Positions 35,165 to 42,669 of a stretch of DNA of 42,818 nt are shown here, in pieces. Position 1 is the first letter of the stretch. Each line of letters begins with the position of its first letter. The notes beneath the pieces were generated by a model. It was not told where the DNA came from. It did no database searches and saw only the letters and a program-made list of their open reading frames with translations. A program made the translations under genes and the position numbers. Source of the stretch: Senegalimassilia anaerobia JC110 (GTDB taxonomy: Bacteria > Actinomycetota > Coriobacteriia > Coriobacteriales > Eggerthellaceae); NCBI RefSeq assembly GCF_000236865.1, contig NZ_HE611017.1, positions 218,391 to 261,208 of the forward strand, read 5' to 3'.

Positions 35165-36319
35165 TTATTCGCTGACCTCTATCGTGCCGCCGCCCACAAC
35201 GGCGTCGCCATCGTAAATCACCAGCGACTGCCCCGCCGCCGGACGAGCAACCGCCTCATCGAAGCGAACCACCAGCTGGTCTCCCTCCATAACCGCCTCG
35301 GCGGCCTGCTCTCGTTGGCGGTAATGGGTTTTCGCCGTAACGCGCATTGGCTTGTCAAGCTCGGCCACCGAGATCAGGTTAACATCCCCTGCGCGCACCT
35401 CGCGCACGCCCAGCTCGCTTCGCGGGCCCACCACCAGCACGTTCTCGGCGGCATCTTTGCCCACCACGTACAACGGCTCGGACGCGGCGATGCCGATGCC
35501 CTTGCGCTGCCCGATCGTGTAATGAACCAGCCCGTTGTGCCGCCCGAGCACCTTGCCGTCGATATCGACGATATCCCCAGGCTCGAATGCCGCGGGGATC
35601 GCCGGACCATCCCCGCCATCGGGCGCGGCATCTTCCCCAAACCCCATGTACCGCGCAATGAACGACGCATAATCGCCATCGGGCACAAAGCAGATGTCCT
35701 GACTTTCCGCCTTATGGGCGTTTCCGAACGAATGCTTCTCCGCCAGCTCCCTCACCTGCGGTTTTGTCAGCTCTCCCAGCGGGAACAGCATATGCGCCAG
35801 GTCATCTTGCGTAAGGTGATACAGCACATAGCTTTGATCTTTCGCCTCATCCAATCCACGGCGAAGCTCGAACCTGCCCGTGCTCTCGTTGAACGCCCGA
35901 CGCGCATAATGGCCGGTCGCCACATAATCGAAGCCCAGCTGCGCACGGCGGCGCTGCAAGGCGGCGAACTTCAGGTACCTGTTGCAGTCGATGCACGGGT
36001 TCGGCGTACGACCGTGCAGGTACGCATCGCAGAATCGATCGATCACCTCGCTGCCGAACGTCCCCGTGAAGTTGAACGTGAAGTGCTCAAGCCCCAGCCC
36101 GAACGCCACCTGTCGGGCATCCTCCACATCGCTTTGGCTGCAGCAAGTGCTCTCGCCCACCATGCACGCGCCGCCGGCGCCGGCAACCTCGTTGTCGAAC
36201 AGCTTCATGGTGACGCCCGTGGCATCATAGCCAGCATCACGAAGCAGCAGCGCCGCCACCGAGCTGTCCACCCCGCCGCTCATCGCAACCAGCACACGCT
36301 CTTGCTTTTCGCCATCCAC
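35165..36319 (-). CDS. mnmA: tRNA 2-thiouridylase MnmA
   Basis: Thiolates C2 of U34 in tRNA for Lys, Glu and Gln using sulfur from a cysteine desulfurase. 384 residues: PP-loop SGGVDSS (14-20), catalytic cysteines in NPCIDCN and SQDICFV, and the C-terminal beta-barrel. The start is a GTG at 36319 with AAGGAG upstream. Together with the desulfurase at 5.3 kb and Elp3/Trm9-like genes it would complete an mcm5s2U pathway, although it is not in the same operon. Confidence 0.94.
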   Translation of the reverse strand: MDGEKQERVLVAMSGGVDSSVAALLLRDAGYDATGVTMKLFDNEVAGAGGACMVGESTCCSQSDVEDARQVAFGLGLEHFTFNFTGTFGSEVIDRFCDAYLHGRTPNPCIDCNRYLKFAALQRRRAQLGFDYVATGHYARRAFNESTGRFELRRGLDEAKDQSYVLYHLTQDDLAHMLFPLGELTKPQVRELAEKHSFGNAHKAESQDICFVPDGDYASFIARYMGFGEDAAPDGGDGPAIPAAFEPGDIVDIDGKVLGRHNGLVHYTIGQRKGIGIAASEPLYVVGKDAAENVLVVGPRSELGVREVRAGDVNLISVAELDKPMRVTAKTHYRQREQAAEAVMEGDQLVVRFDEAVARPAAGQSLVIYDGDAVVGGGTIEVSE

Positions 36320-36688
36320 CTGGGATTACTCCTTCAAACAACCTACCATCGCGAAGCCCCGTGCCGCACCATGATCGAAGCATTCATCGCTCTCATCAGC
36401 GATGCTGTTCACAAGCACACCCAGCTTCCACCCAATAAGGCCTCGAACTGCGCTCGTCCAAGCACCTAGCCGACAAGCGCGCTCTTACGCTTCGCAAATT
36501 CCACTTCACTGTCAAAAGGCAGCCCTGGACCCACTAAGTCCCGATAAAAAGCGCTATCGCGCACTCCTACGCCGCATGCGGGCACCTGAACAAAACCCAA
36601 CTCGCAAGCTTATCGAAATCCTTCCGCGAAAACCGCCGGCATGCCCACGATCCGGAACACCTCGAACGCCCCAGCTCCGACCATCAAG
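36320..36688. other. 369-bp gap without a supported gene
   Basis: The gap between the C26 peptidase end and mnmA start holds a small dyad CATCGCT/AGCGATG (36385-36404), possibly the terminator of the upstream pair or part of the mnmA leader. I see no recognisable coding sequence, RNA gene or repeat in it. Confidence 0.5.
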
Positions 36689-37618
36689 CTAGATATAGTC
36701 AGCGAACCTAACCGCGGGCCACACGGCATTCGGGTCGCACTCTTCGCGATCGATGCGCAGGCAATCGTGGCAACGCCCTTCGCGACAGCGCATCTGCCGC
36801 GCCTCGTCGATCAAGGCACGAAACAGCGGCGCCATATGACCGCCATCCTCCGCAAAGTACTCGGGATGCCACTGCACACCCATAAGGAAGCGGCAATCCT
36901 TCGCCTCCACGCCTTCCACTAGACCGTCGGGCCCGTAGGCAGCCGCCGCCAAATTGGGGGGCAGCGCACGAACGCCCTGATGATGCATGGAGTTCACCGC
37001 AGCGGAATCGCAGCCCAGAATCTCGCCGAGCTTGCTTGAGCGCATGATCGAGACCGTATGGGTAGGATGCCCGTATTCCTTGGTTTGCCAATGGTTCACA
37101 CGTGCACCCGATTGCGTTTGCACGCCCTCTGCCGACACAGGGATATCGTCGGCGGCGCACATGCCGTCAAACTGCTCTTCCAGGTCCAGATACAACGTGC
37201 CCCCGAAGAACACGTTGATCATCTGCATGCCGCGGCAGATGCCAAGCAGCGGATAGTCGAATTGATACGCGTAGCTGAGCAGCAGATACTCCACTTCCTC
37301 GCGCTCGGGCGTCAGCTCGGATAGCTTGCCATAGGTGATATCGCCGCCGTAGCGCACAGGACTGATATCCTGGCCACCCGACAGCACGAACCCATCGATG
37401 TGCGGCAGCAGCGACTCGTACACGCTGACATCACTCGTAAACGGGACGATCAGCGGTGCCCCTCCCGCAGCGACGACGGCCTGCGCATAATGGTTGTTCA
37501 TACGAAGGATGCCCTCGTTCGGGTCGTACGTCGGCACGATGCCGATGACCGGCCGCGATGCACCCATCGCCTTCGTGGCAATTTCCTCGATGCTGACGGG
37601 ACGCTGCATGCTTTCCAT
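36689..37618 (-). CDS. PuuD-like gamma-glutamyl hydrolase (class I glutamine amidotransferase, C26)
   Basis: 309 residues. Nucleophile elbow GICRGMQ (Cys128), oxyanion and substrate region VLSGGQDISP, and the His-Glu pair in VQWHPEYF. The family cleaves gamma-glutamyl amides such as gamma-glutamyl-GABA. The final 30 residues carry three cysteines (CREGRCHDC), which is not usual for PuuD and may bind a metal. The start ATG 37618 has TAGGGGGC upstream. It follows upp by 8 bp, so they share a transcript. Confidence 0.85.
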   Translation of the reverse strand: MESMQRPVSIEEIATKAMGASRPVIGIVPTYDPNEGILRMNNHYAQAVVAAGGAPLIVPFTSDVSVYESLLPHIDGFVLSGGQDISPVRYGGDITYGKLSELTPEREEVEYLLLSYAYQFDYPLLGICRGMQMINVFFGGTLYLDLEEQFDGMCAADDIPVSAEGVQTQSGARVNHWQTKEYGHPTHTVSIMRSSKLGEILGCDSAAVNSMHHQGVRALPPNLAAAAYGPDGLVEGVEAKDCRFLMGVQWHPEYFAEDGGHMAPLFRALIDEARQMRCREGRCHDCLRIDREECDPNAVWPAVRFADYI

Positions 37619-37626
37619 GGAGCCCC

Positions 37627-38277
37627 CTACAAAGTGCCGAAAATGCGGTCTCCCGCATCGCCCAAGCCGGGAAGGATGTACGCCTGCTCGTTCAGCCCGT
37701 CATCCAGCGCGCACGTCCAAATGCGAACATCGGGGTCTTCCCGCAAAACGGCGCGAACCCCTTCGGGGGCAGCCACCAGCACCAGGAACCGGATGTCGCG
37801 AACGCCCTGCTCTCGCAAATAATGGATAGCCGAAAGCGCGCTGCCGCCAGTGGCCAACATGGGGTCGATCAAAAACACCGTCCTGTCGGCGATGCCCTTC
37901 GGCATCTTCGCGTAATACTCGCGCGGTTGATGCGTCTGCTCATCGCGCTCCATGCCAAGCACCCCCACCGCAGCGGAAGGTATGGCGGAAAGAACCCCGT
38001 CAAGCATTCCCATGCCCGCGCGAAGGATGGGCACCACGGCAAGCTTCTCGCCCGCAATCCGCTTTCCCACCGTGCGCTGCAATGGAGTATCCACCTCAAC
38101 GGGCTCCGTCGGCAAATCACGCGAGGCCTCGTACACTTCCAGCATGGCCACTTCGTGCACCAGCTGGCGAAACTGGGAGGGAGCCGTTGACGCATCGCGC
38201 ATGATCGATATCTTATGCGCGATAAGGGGATGTTCGAGCACATTCAGGCGCTCATCGGCTAATCGCATCTCTTCCAT
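37627..38277 (-). CDS. upp: uracil phosphoribosyltransferase
   Basis: Salvages uracil to UMP with PRPP. It has the family core ILRAGMGMLDG, PRPP loop IDPMLATGGSALSAI and the C-terminal uracil-contacting DAGDRIFGT. I chose ATG 38277 (GAGAGGAG upstream), giving 216 residues, close to the normal ~208; the frame is open further but without a ribosome site. Confidence 0.93.
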   Translation of the reverse strand: MEEMRLADERLNVLEHPLIAHKISIMRDASTAPSQFRQLVHEVAMLEVYEASRDLPTEPVEVDTPLQRTVGKRIAGEKLAVVPILRAGMGMLDGVLSAIPSAAVGVLGMERDEQTHQPREYYAKMPKGIADRTVFLIDPMLATGGSALSAIHYLREQGVRDIRFLVLVAAPEGVRAVLREDPDVRIWTCALDDGLNEQAYILPGLGDAGDRIFGTL

Positions 38278-38557
38278 CCCAAGGCTCCTCTCGAACTCCA
38301 GCGATCTTTGACTGCATATCATACGCCAAAGCCCGACCCCCGAGCACCGTCAACCGGCGTTCGGCCATCAAACTATAACAAATTTTTCCCATTCGGAAAC
38401 AAGTTGCAACAATTTCGCGGTTAGCTATATCTATCAATCAGAAAATACCAGGCGAGAAGCTAGTTTTATCGAAGCTTTGCGTCAACTTCGATTACGTAAC
38501 AACCACCAACGCGTAACCGAATCAAGTCCTTTTGCCCGTTTTCATAACAAAACAATG

Positions 38558-38585
38558 TGGACAGCCAAGTGTTTCTTGTTATAGA
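38558..38585 (+). promoter_or_regulatory. putative rep promoter
   Basis: -35 TGGACA (38558-38563), 16-bp spacer, -10 TATAGA (38580-38585). Transcription from about 38592 would give a long leader of about 250 nt that includes the complement of the antisense RNA. An inverted RTAACAA motif overlaps the -10. Confidence 0.6.
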
Positions 38586-38647
38586 CTGTGCAAGTAACAA
38601 GCGTGGATACCTATGCGCCAACATAGTTCCCGCTTGCATCGACAACA

Positions 38648-38714
38648 GAAAAAAGAACCCCCTAGCGCCAACTAGGGGGTTGCCTAAGTGATCAAGTATC
38701 GACCACTCACTCAC
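38648..38714 (-). ncRNA. antisense (counter-transcribed) RNA in the rep leader
   Basis: Minus-strand promoter with -35 TTGTGA and -10 TAAAAT, 17-bp spacing (38722-38750), followed about 67 nt later by a perfect factor-independent terminator. The RNA would be fully complementary to the rep leader and lacks a coding sequence. This is the layout of copy-number-control RNAs in theta and AEP-type plasmids. It is predicted from sequence only. Confidence 0.65.
38649..38681 (-). terminator. terminator of the antisense RNA
   Basis: Perfect 10-bp stem AACCCCCTAG / CTAGGGGGTT (38656-38681) with a six-base loop. On the minus strand it is followed by CTTTTTTCTG; on the plus strand there is no U-tract. 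The orientation therefore points to a minus-strand transcript. Confidence 0.85.
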
Positions 38715-38721
38715 AGGTGAT

Positions 38722-38750
38722 ATTTTACCACTTAGAACATGCGCTCACAA
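38722..38750 (-). promoter_or_regulatory. promoter of the antisense RNA
   Basis: -35 TTGTGA (38745-38750), 17-bp spacer, -10 TAAAAT (38722-38727), near consensus at both hexamers. It overlaps the in-frame ATG at 38739 of the rep reading frame, an argument for the later rep start. Confidence 0.68.
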
Positions 38751-38846
38751 GGCGTTCTTGTTTTTGCACTCTTTTTTTCATTGTCGAAAACGGAATACAT
38801 TCGACTAGAAAGCGACCGCGTTTCCGCAGGTCGCGAAGGGTGCAGT

Positions 38847-40373
38847 ATGCCTCAACCACCAGTAGATGCGACGGTCTCCCATGTGCAGGAAAGCGAGTGG
38901 GAAATCTTCCGCACGCTTATCACGCACGACGACCGCAACAGCTACTACGTGGTCTCATCGGACGCCAGCGGTTCCTGGGAGGACACCGCGGTGAAAAGCG
39001 AATCTCTGTCGGCAATCGGCTTCAACACGAAGTCGGCCTACTACATGACCCACAACGGGTTCACTTCGGCATGCCGAAAATCAGAGCAGGTCAGGCAACT
39101 GAACACGCTGTTCTTCGACCTCGATTGTCACGATCGGGACCTTCAGGAAACCCGCGCTATCGTGAGCCAAACGCTCGACACGCTCAAGCAAGCCGTTGGG
39201 GGCGGAACACTTCCCCAACCCACTATGACCATCGACACCGGTCGAGGCGTGCAGCTCTTCTATGTTCTTACCCGATCCATTCCGTATCGAGTAAGTGCAA
39301 ACGGCCAGGTCAATATCAAATCGGTGAAGCTCTTCGAAAACGTGCAGAAGAGCATGGCTTCGTTGCTCGATTCCGTTGTCTCCTCCATTAAGGGCATTTC
39401 GGTCGATCGTGCAACGTTCGATGTTTCGCGTGTATCACGCATCCCTGGAACTTTTAACGCCAAAGCAGGACGTTACGCCTCGCTTTGCGATTATTCCTTT
39501 GATGCGCTATATAGCCTGTCGAAACTTTCCGAGCTCATTCCGGCACGCACCGAACAACCCAGCTACAAAACCAATCTCAAACGCGCTTTCAAGAAGACCT
39601 CTTCCGTCATCAACTATCAGCCTCTTCTGAAAAGCCGGCTTGCCAAGATCATCGAGCTCCAAAAGCTTCGCAACTTCAATTGCGAAGGAAATCGCGAGCT
39701 CATGTCGTTCGTGTTCTACAACACGGCTGTTCAGGTGTATCCGCACGAGATAGCACAGCAAAAACTGAGCTCCTTTAACAACAACTTCATCAATCCACTT
39801 AACGTAAGCGAGCTCAACGGAATCACCAAGTCAGTCGACACCGTGACCAACATGCGTGGGGAACAAGGCTATTACCTCATCGGCGCTAACCGCCTTCGAG
39901 AGCTTCTCGCCATGACATTAAAGGAAGAGGTGGCAATCAACTTCTTCGAATCGAAACGCTTGGTGATGCGTAAAGAAGCTAAACGCATCACCAAGGAGAA
40001 AAGGGAGCAAAGGAACGCCCGTATCATCACCTTGTATCGCCAAGGTTCACACACGTATGCCTCAATAGCGAAACAAGCCATGTGCTCGGTTAGAACTGTA
40101 GCTACGGTTATCAGCTCCTATAAACGAAACCAGCGCCAACGAGTTCTGGTGAACCTAACTCGTTATAACAAGAAAGTACTCGATGCATGCAAATTTTTGT
40201 CATACGAGTTTAAGGAGTGTTTGTTATCCCAATCTCCTAGGTTCTTTGTTACTTCTAGCTGCTGCTCCTCTTTGACGAAAACCCTCCCTGCGAGTGTTTT
40301 TGTCACTTTGGCAGGTGAGGGTTTTATTCTCGCTATGCGGCGATTTATCTATACTCAGCGGCTAGTCCAGTGA
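38847..40373 (+). CDS. plasmid-type replication initiator with AEP (PrimPol-like) domain
   Basis: 508 residues. An archaeo-eukaryotic-primase core is seen as LFFDLD (88-93, metal-binding acidics), TIDTGRGVQLFYVL (128-141) and DVSRVSRIPGTFN (192-204). A PriCT-like helical region follows (NCEGNRELMSFVFYNTAVQ). Near the C-terminus is a helix-turn-helix (GSHTYASIAKQAMCSVRTVATVI). Such proteins start and prime plasmid replication. ATG 38847 has AAGGG upstream; an in-frame ATG at 38739 adds a hydrophobic, less likely N-terminus. The last ~40 codons run across a strong hairpin and overlap parB, so the functional end may be eroded. Base composition is more AT-rich than the genes to the left. Confidence 0.75.
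   Translation: MPQPPVDATVSHVQESEWEIFRTLITHDDRNSYYVVSSDASGSWEDTAVKSESLSAIGFNTKSAYYMTHNGFTSACRKSEQVRQLNTLFFDLDCHDRDLQETRAIVSQTLDTLKQAVGGGTLPQPTMTIDTGRGVQLFYVLTRSIPYRVSANGQVNIKSVKLFENVQKSMASLLDSVVSSIKGISVDRATFDVSRVSRIPGTFNAKAGRYASLCDYSFDALYSLSKLSELIPARTEQPSYKTNLKRAFKKTSSVINYQPLLKSRLAKIIELQKLRNFNCEGNRELMSFVFYNTAVQVYPHEIAQQKLSSFNNNFINPLNVSELNGITKSVDTVTNMRGEQGYYLIGANRLRELLAMTLKEEVAINFFESKRLVMRKEAKRITKEKREQRNARIITLYRQGSHTYASIAKQAMCSVRTVATVISSYKRNQRQRVLVNLTRYNKKVLDACKFLSYEFKECLLSQSPRFFVTSSCCSSLTKTLPASVFVTLAGEGFILAMRRFIYTQRLVQ
40278..40325. terminator. bidirectional terminator between rep and parB
   Basis: AAAACCCTC plus CCTGC (40278-40291) pair with GCAGG plus GAGGGTTTT (40311-40325), one bulged base, followed by T-rich sequence on both strands. 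It lies inside the rep 3' end, 37 bp before the parB stop, between converging genes. Confidence 0.75.
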
Positions 40374-41423
40374 TTTCTCAATCGAGCGTACCAGGGCTTT
40401 GATTTCTCCTAGCAGCTTGAAATCTGCTTCACCTTCTGCGTTCTCAGCATGCCTGAGCGCATTCCTTGCAGTTTTCAGATAGCCGTTCACGTCTTTTGGT
40501 GCTTTAGGATCTCGTACGACCTTCTCATGTGCTTTGGTTTGCGTTGCTTCAACCAGAGCTTCGATTGCTTGTTCGTGCTTGGAAGCTTTCGCTGCTTCAA
40601 TGAGTGTTGAAATCTCATCAGCAGTCAATTCCTCCTTGTGCACCGCATTGATGACGCTTTCTTGCTGCGCACTTGAAAGTTTCGACAAAGCCTCTGCTTG
40701 GGATTGCGTGATGCTTCCTGCATCAAGAAGATCATTGCCCTCTTTTGACAGGTTTCTTGCTATGTTCAGCAACACCTGTGCAGTTCGTTCAGACACTCCA
40801 AAGTGCTCCGCGAGGTACGTTTTCGTGTTCACGCCCTTCAGCGATGGATCGTCTTTGCGCCATTCCACCAGCTTGTCCGCTAGCACCCTGAAGCCCTGTG
40901 CGCGTTCCGATGGTTTGATGTTTCGCTGACCGATATTGCTCGAGTGCATGATGAAATTGGCCTGTTCGTCGGAAACAGCGCCAAGCTTATGGCACCTGCC
41001 AGGAACCATGCGCCATGCATCGCCGTATTTCTCTGCGAGCAGCTTGCATGCGCGCCAACGACGCTCGCCGTCGATAATCTGGATGCCGTCTTCGGTCTCG
41101 CGCAGGATCAGCGGCTCGACTTCCTTGCTGTTCCAGATGAGGCCAGCAAGGTTGTTCACATCCTCGTCCGTGATGGTGTAGCTGTTGTTGGGGTTCGGCT
41201 TGAGGTTGTCGATGTCGAACCAGTCAAAACCCATTTCAGCCAGCAGCGTATTTCGACGATTGCTGTTTGCCATCTTGTCGGTGATGGCGCCTTCCTGGTT
41301 GTCCCTGGCCTCGAACGCCGCGAGGCGCATTTGCTCATCGGTGAGCTTCTCGTAACGCGGCGTCACGTTGGCGATTGCTCCTCCGTTGTTCTTGAGTGCG
41401 GCCTGAAGCTTATTCCTAGGCAT
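40362..41423 (-). CDS. parB: plasmid partition protein ParB (CTPase-type)
   Basis: 353 residues. The N-terminal ParB/Sulfiredoxin-like domain has IIDGERRWRA (116-125, the CTP-binding box) and NIGQRNIKPSERAQGF. A central helix-turn-helix (KTYLAEHFGVSERTAQVLL) and a helical C-terminus follow. It binds the centromere and slides on DNA as a CTP switch. It overlaps the parA stop by 8 bp. No copy of the chromosomal parS palindrome (TGTTTCACGTGAAACA) is in the window, so a plasmid-type site is expected. Confidence 0.9.
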   Translation of the reverse strand: MPRNKLQAALKNNGGAIANVTPRYEKLTDEQMRLAAFEARDNQEGAITDKMANSNRRNTLLAEMGFDWFDIDNLKPNPNNSYTITDEDVNNLAGLIWNSKEVEPLILRETEDGIQIIDGERRWRACKLLAEKYGDAWRMVPGRCHKLGAVSDEQANFIMHSSNIGQRNIKPSERAQGFRVLADKLVEWRKDDPSLKGVNTKTYLAEHFGVSERTAQVLLNIARNLSKEGNDLLDAGSITQSQAEALSKLSSAQQESVINAVHKEELTADEISTLIEAAKASKHEQAIEALVEATQTKAHEKVVRDPKAPKDVNGYLKTARNALRHAENAEGEADFKLLGEIKALVRSIEKSLD

Positions 41424-42417
41424 TCATTTCCTCGATTTCCTGGGCCAACAGTCGATACGAGATCGCAGGCTTGCTGTTGGGGTCGTATTTGATCAGGGGT
41501 TCCATTGCCAAGCTTGCTTCCGGAACCACGGTGCTTTTCTCGATCTTCGTGTTGAAATACTCTGCGTTCGGAATGGCTTCCTTCATCATCTGGCAGCCAT
41601 ATTTGTATGCAGAGGTATTCCGCTCGATCATCGTCTGCAGAATCTTCCAGTGCTGCGGTAGGCGACGACGCTCCCTTGCCGTACGGTTGATCGTGTCGAT
41701 CGTCTGCGAAAGGCCTGCGATTGCATAGCCATCAACCTTAATCGGGATGATGATGTGCGATGCGTTGTTTCCGGCTTCAAGAGCGACGATGGCGTTTGTG
41801 GTCGTCATATCCAAGCGCGGGCCGCAGTCGATGATGATGTAATCGAATTTACGCTCCCCGCTCCTGGCGGTTTCGTCGATGAGGTCCTCAATAGCGTATA
41901 ACAGGCGCGTGTCCACGCCACCGGCGATCTCAGCTTTTAGGCGCGTATCCGCATCTGCGAATCGAAAGTTCGAAGGCACGCAAAATACGTTTTCGTAGTC
42001 GGTGGTGCGCATAACCTCACTTAGCGACATACGCGGAGAGCTTGGTGTTGCCTGATACAGGACGTCAGCGATGCAGGCTTCTTCGGAGCGGGGGTCGTAT
42101 ACGCCTAGGCTCTGGCTGACATTGCCCTGGCCGTCCATGTCGATGACCAGAACCTTGTAGCCGAGCTCCGAGAGGCAAACCGCAAGGCATGTGCTCGTGG
42201 TTGTCTTCGCGACGCCGCCTTTATAGCTCATGATGGAGATGATAGTAGGCTTGTCGGCGGATTGAGTTAGCTGGCCATTAAGCAAAAGGTCAGCGAGTTG
42301 CGACTTGTTCAGTCCGCGGCGCTCCGCTTCCTTCTCTAATTCTTCTACGGTTTCCCTTCCCAACGACAAGGATTGCTGCTGCTTTTCCCCGCCGCGCACT
42401 TTTGCCCTACTGGCCAT
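41416..42417 (-). CDS. parA: ParA partition ATPase with N-terminal ribbon-helix-helix segment
   Basis: 333 residues. The deviant Walker A KGGVAKTTTS (66-75) with the signature lysine, Walker A' VIDMDGQGNVSQSLG, and DYIIIDCGPRLD mark a ParA/MinD-type ATPase. Before it, residues 14-48 read as a strand and two helices (QSLSLGRETVEELEKEAE, LNKSQLADLLL), the pattern of ribbon-helix-helix DNA-binding domains. ParA of plasmid type Ia usually carries a helix-turn-helix there. ATG 42417 has CAGGAG upstream. A dyad at 42471-42488 is the likely operator. Confidence 0.88.
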   Translation of the reverse strand: MASRAKVRGGEKQQQSLSLGRETVEELEKEAERRGLNKSQLADLLLNGQLTQSADKPTIISIMSYKGGVAKTTTSTCLAVCLSELGYKVLVIDMDGQGNVSQSLGVYDPRSEEACIADVLYQATPSSPRMSLSEVMRTTDYENVFCVPSNFRFADADTRLKAEIAGGVDTRLLYAIEDLIDETARSGERKFDYIIIDCGPRLDMTTTNAIVALEAGNNASHIIIPIKVDGYAIAGLSQTIDTINRTARERRRLPQHWKILQTMIERNTSAYKYGCQMMKEAIPNAEYFNTKIEKSTVVPEASLAMEPLIKYDPNSKPAISYRLLAQEIEEMNA

Positions 42418-42664
42418 TTGCGCTCCTGTCTAACATACAACACGAACATATGTACGATATGATTTGAGGACTGTGCAGGAACTGCACACGAGTAATTTTA
42501 CCTGCTATTTAAGCTCTATTCAAGCATTTATAACATGTATTAAGCTGAATCTCACAATTATTTGTTATATCCATTGCTGAACATCGACCTTGGTCTAATT
42601 TTATTTGATACATAATCCTAGGCTTGATTTTCTTACTGTGCAGAAACTGCACAGTAAGAAAATC
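42418..42664. other. AT-rich parA upstream region
   Basis: Holds the parA promoter region, two related dyads (42471-42488 and the core of 42621-42669), and one inverted RTAACAA motif (42562-42568) also found upstream of rep. I see no gene. A clear -35/-10 pair for parA was not found. Confidence 0.5.
42471..42488. promoter_or_regulatory. dyad operator or centromere site near parA
   Basis: TGTGCAG-GAA-CTGCACA, 7-bp arms with a 3-base centre, 54 bp before the parA start. The same core recurs in the larger palindrome at 42621-42669. It may bind the ParA N-terminal domain or ParB. Confidence 0.6.
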
Positions 42665-42669
42665 AAGCC
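42621..42669. repeat. perfect palindrome with 23-bp arms
   Basis: Arms 42621-42643 and 42647-42669 are exact reverse complements around AAA. The core is CTGTGCAG-AAA-CTGCACAG, the same motif as at 42471. The right arm runs directly into the 9-bp tandem repeat. It could be a centromere or origin element or an extrusion-prone site. Confidence 0.9.

Larger units (their letters stand above)
38278..38846. other. rep upstream region with antisense RNA and iteron-like motifs
   Basis: 569-bp gap, markedly AT-rich. Left part: likely upp promoter (minus-strand -10 TATAGT at 38372-38377). Middle: five copies of RTAACAA at 38375, 38496, 38544, 38576 (inverted) and 38594, irregularly spaced. Right part: plus-strand rep promoter and a divergent minus-strand RNA unit inside the rep leader. 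Composition changes here from chromosome-like to plasmid-like. Confidence 0.6.

Noticed and set aside
36320-36688. Possible small gene between the C26 peptidase gene and mnmA
   Set aside because: The 96-codon plus-strand frame has no ribosome site and an arginine/proline-rich random-looking product.
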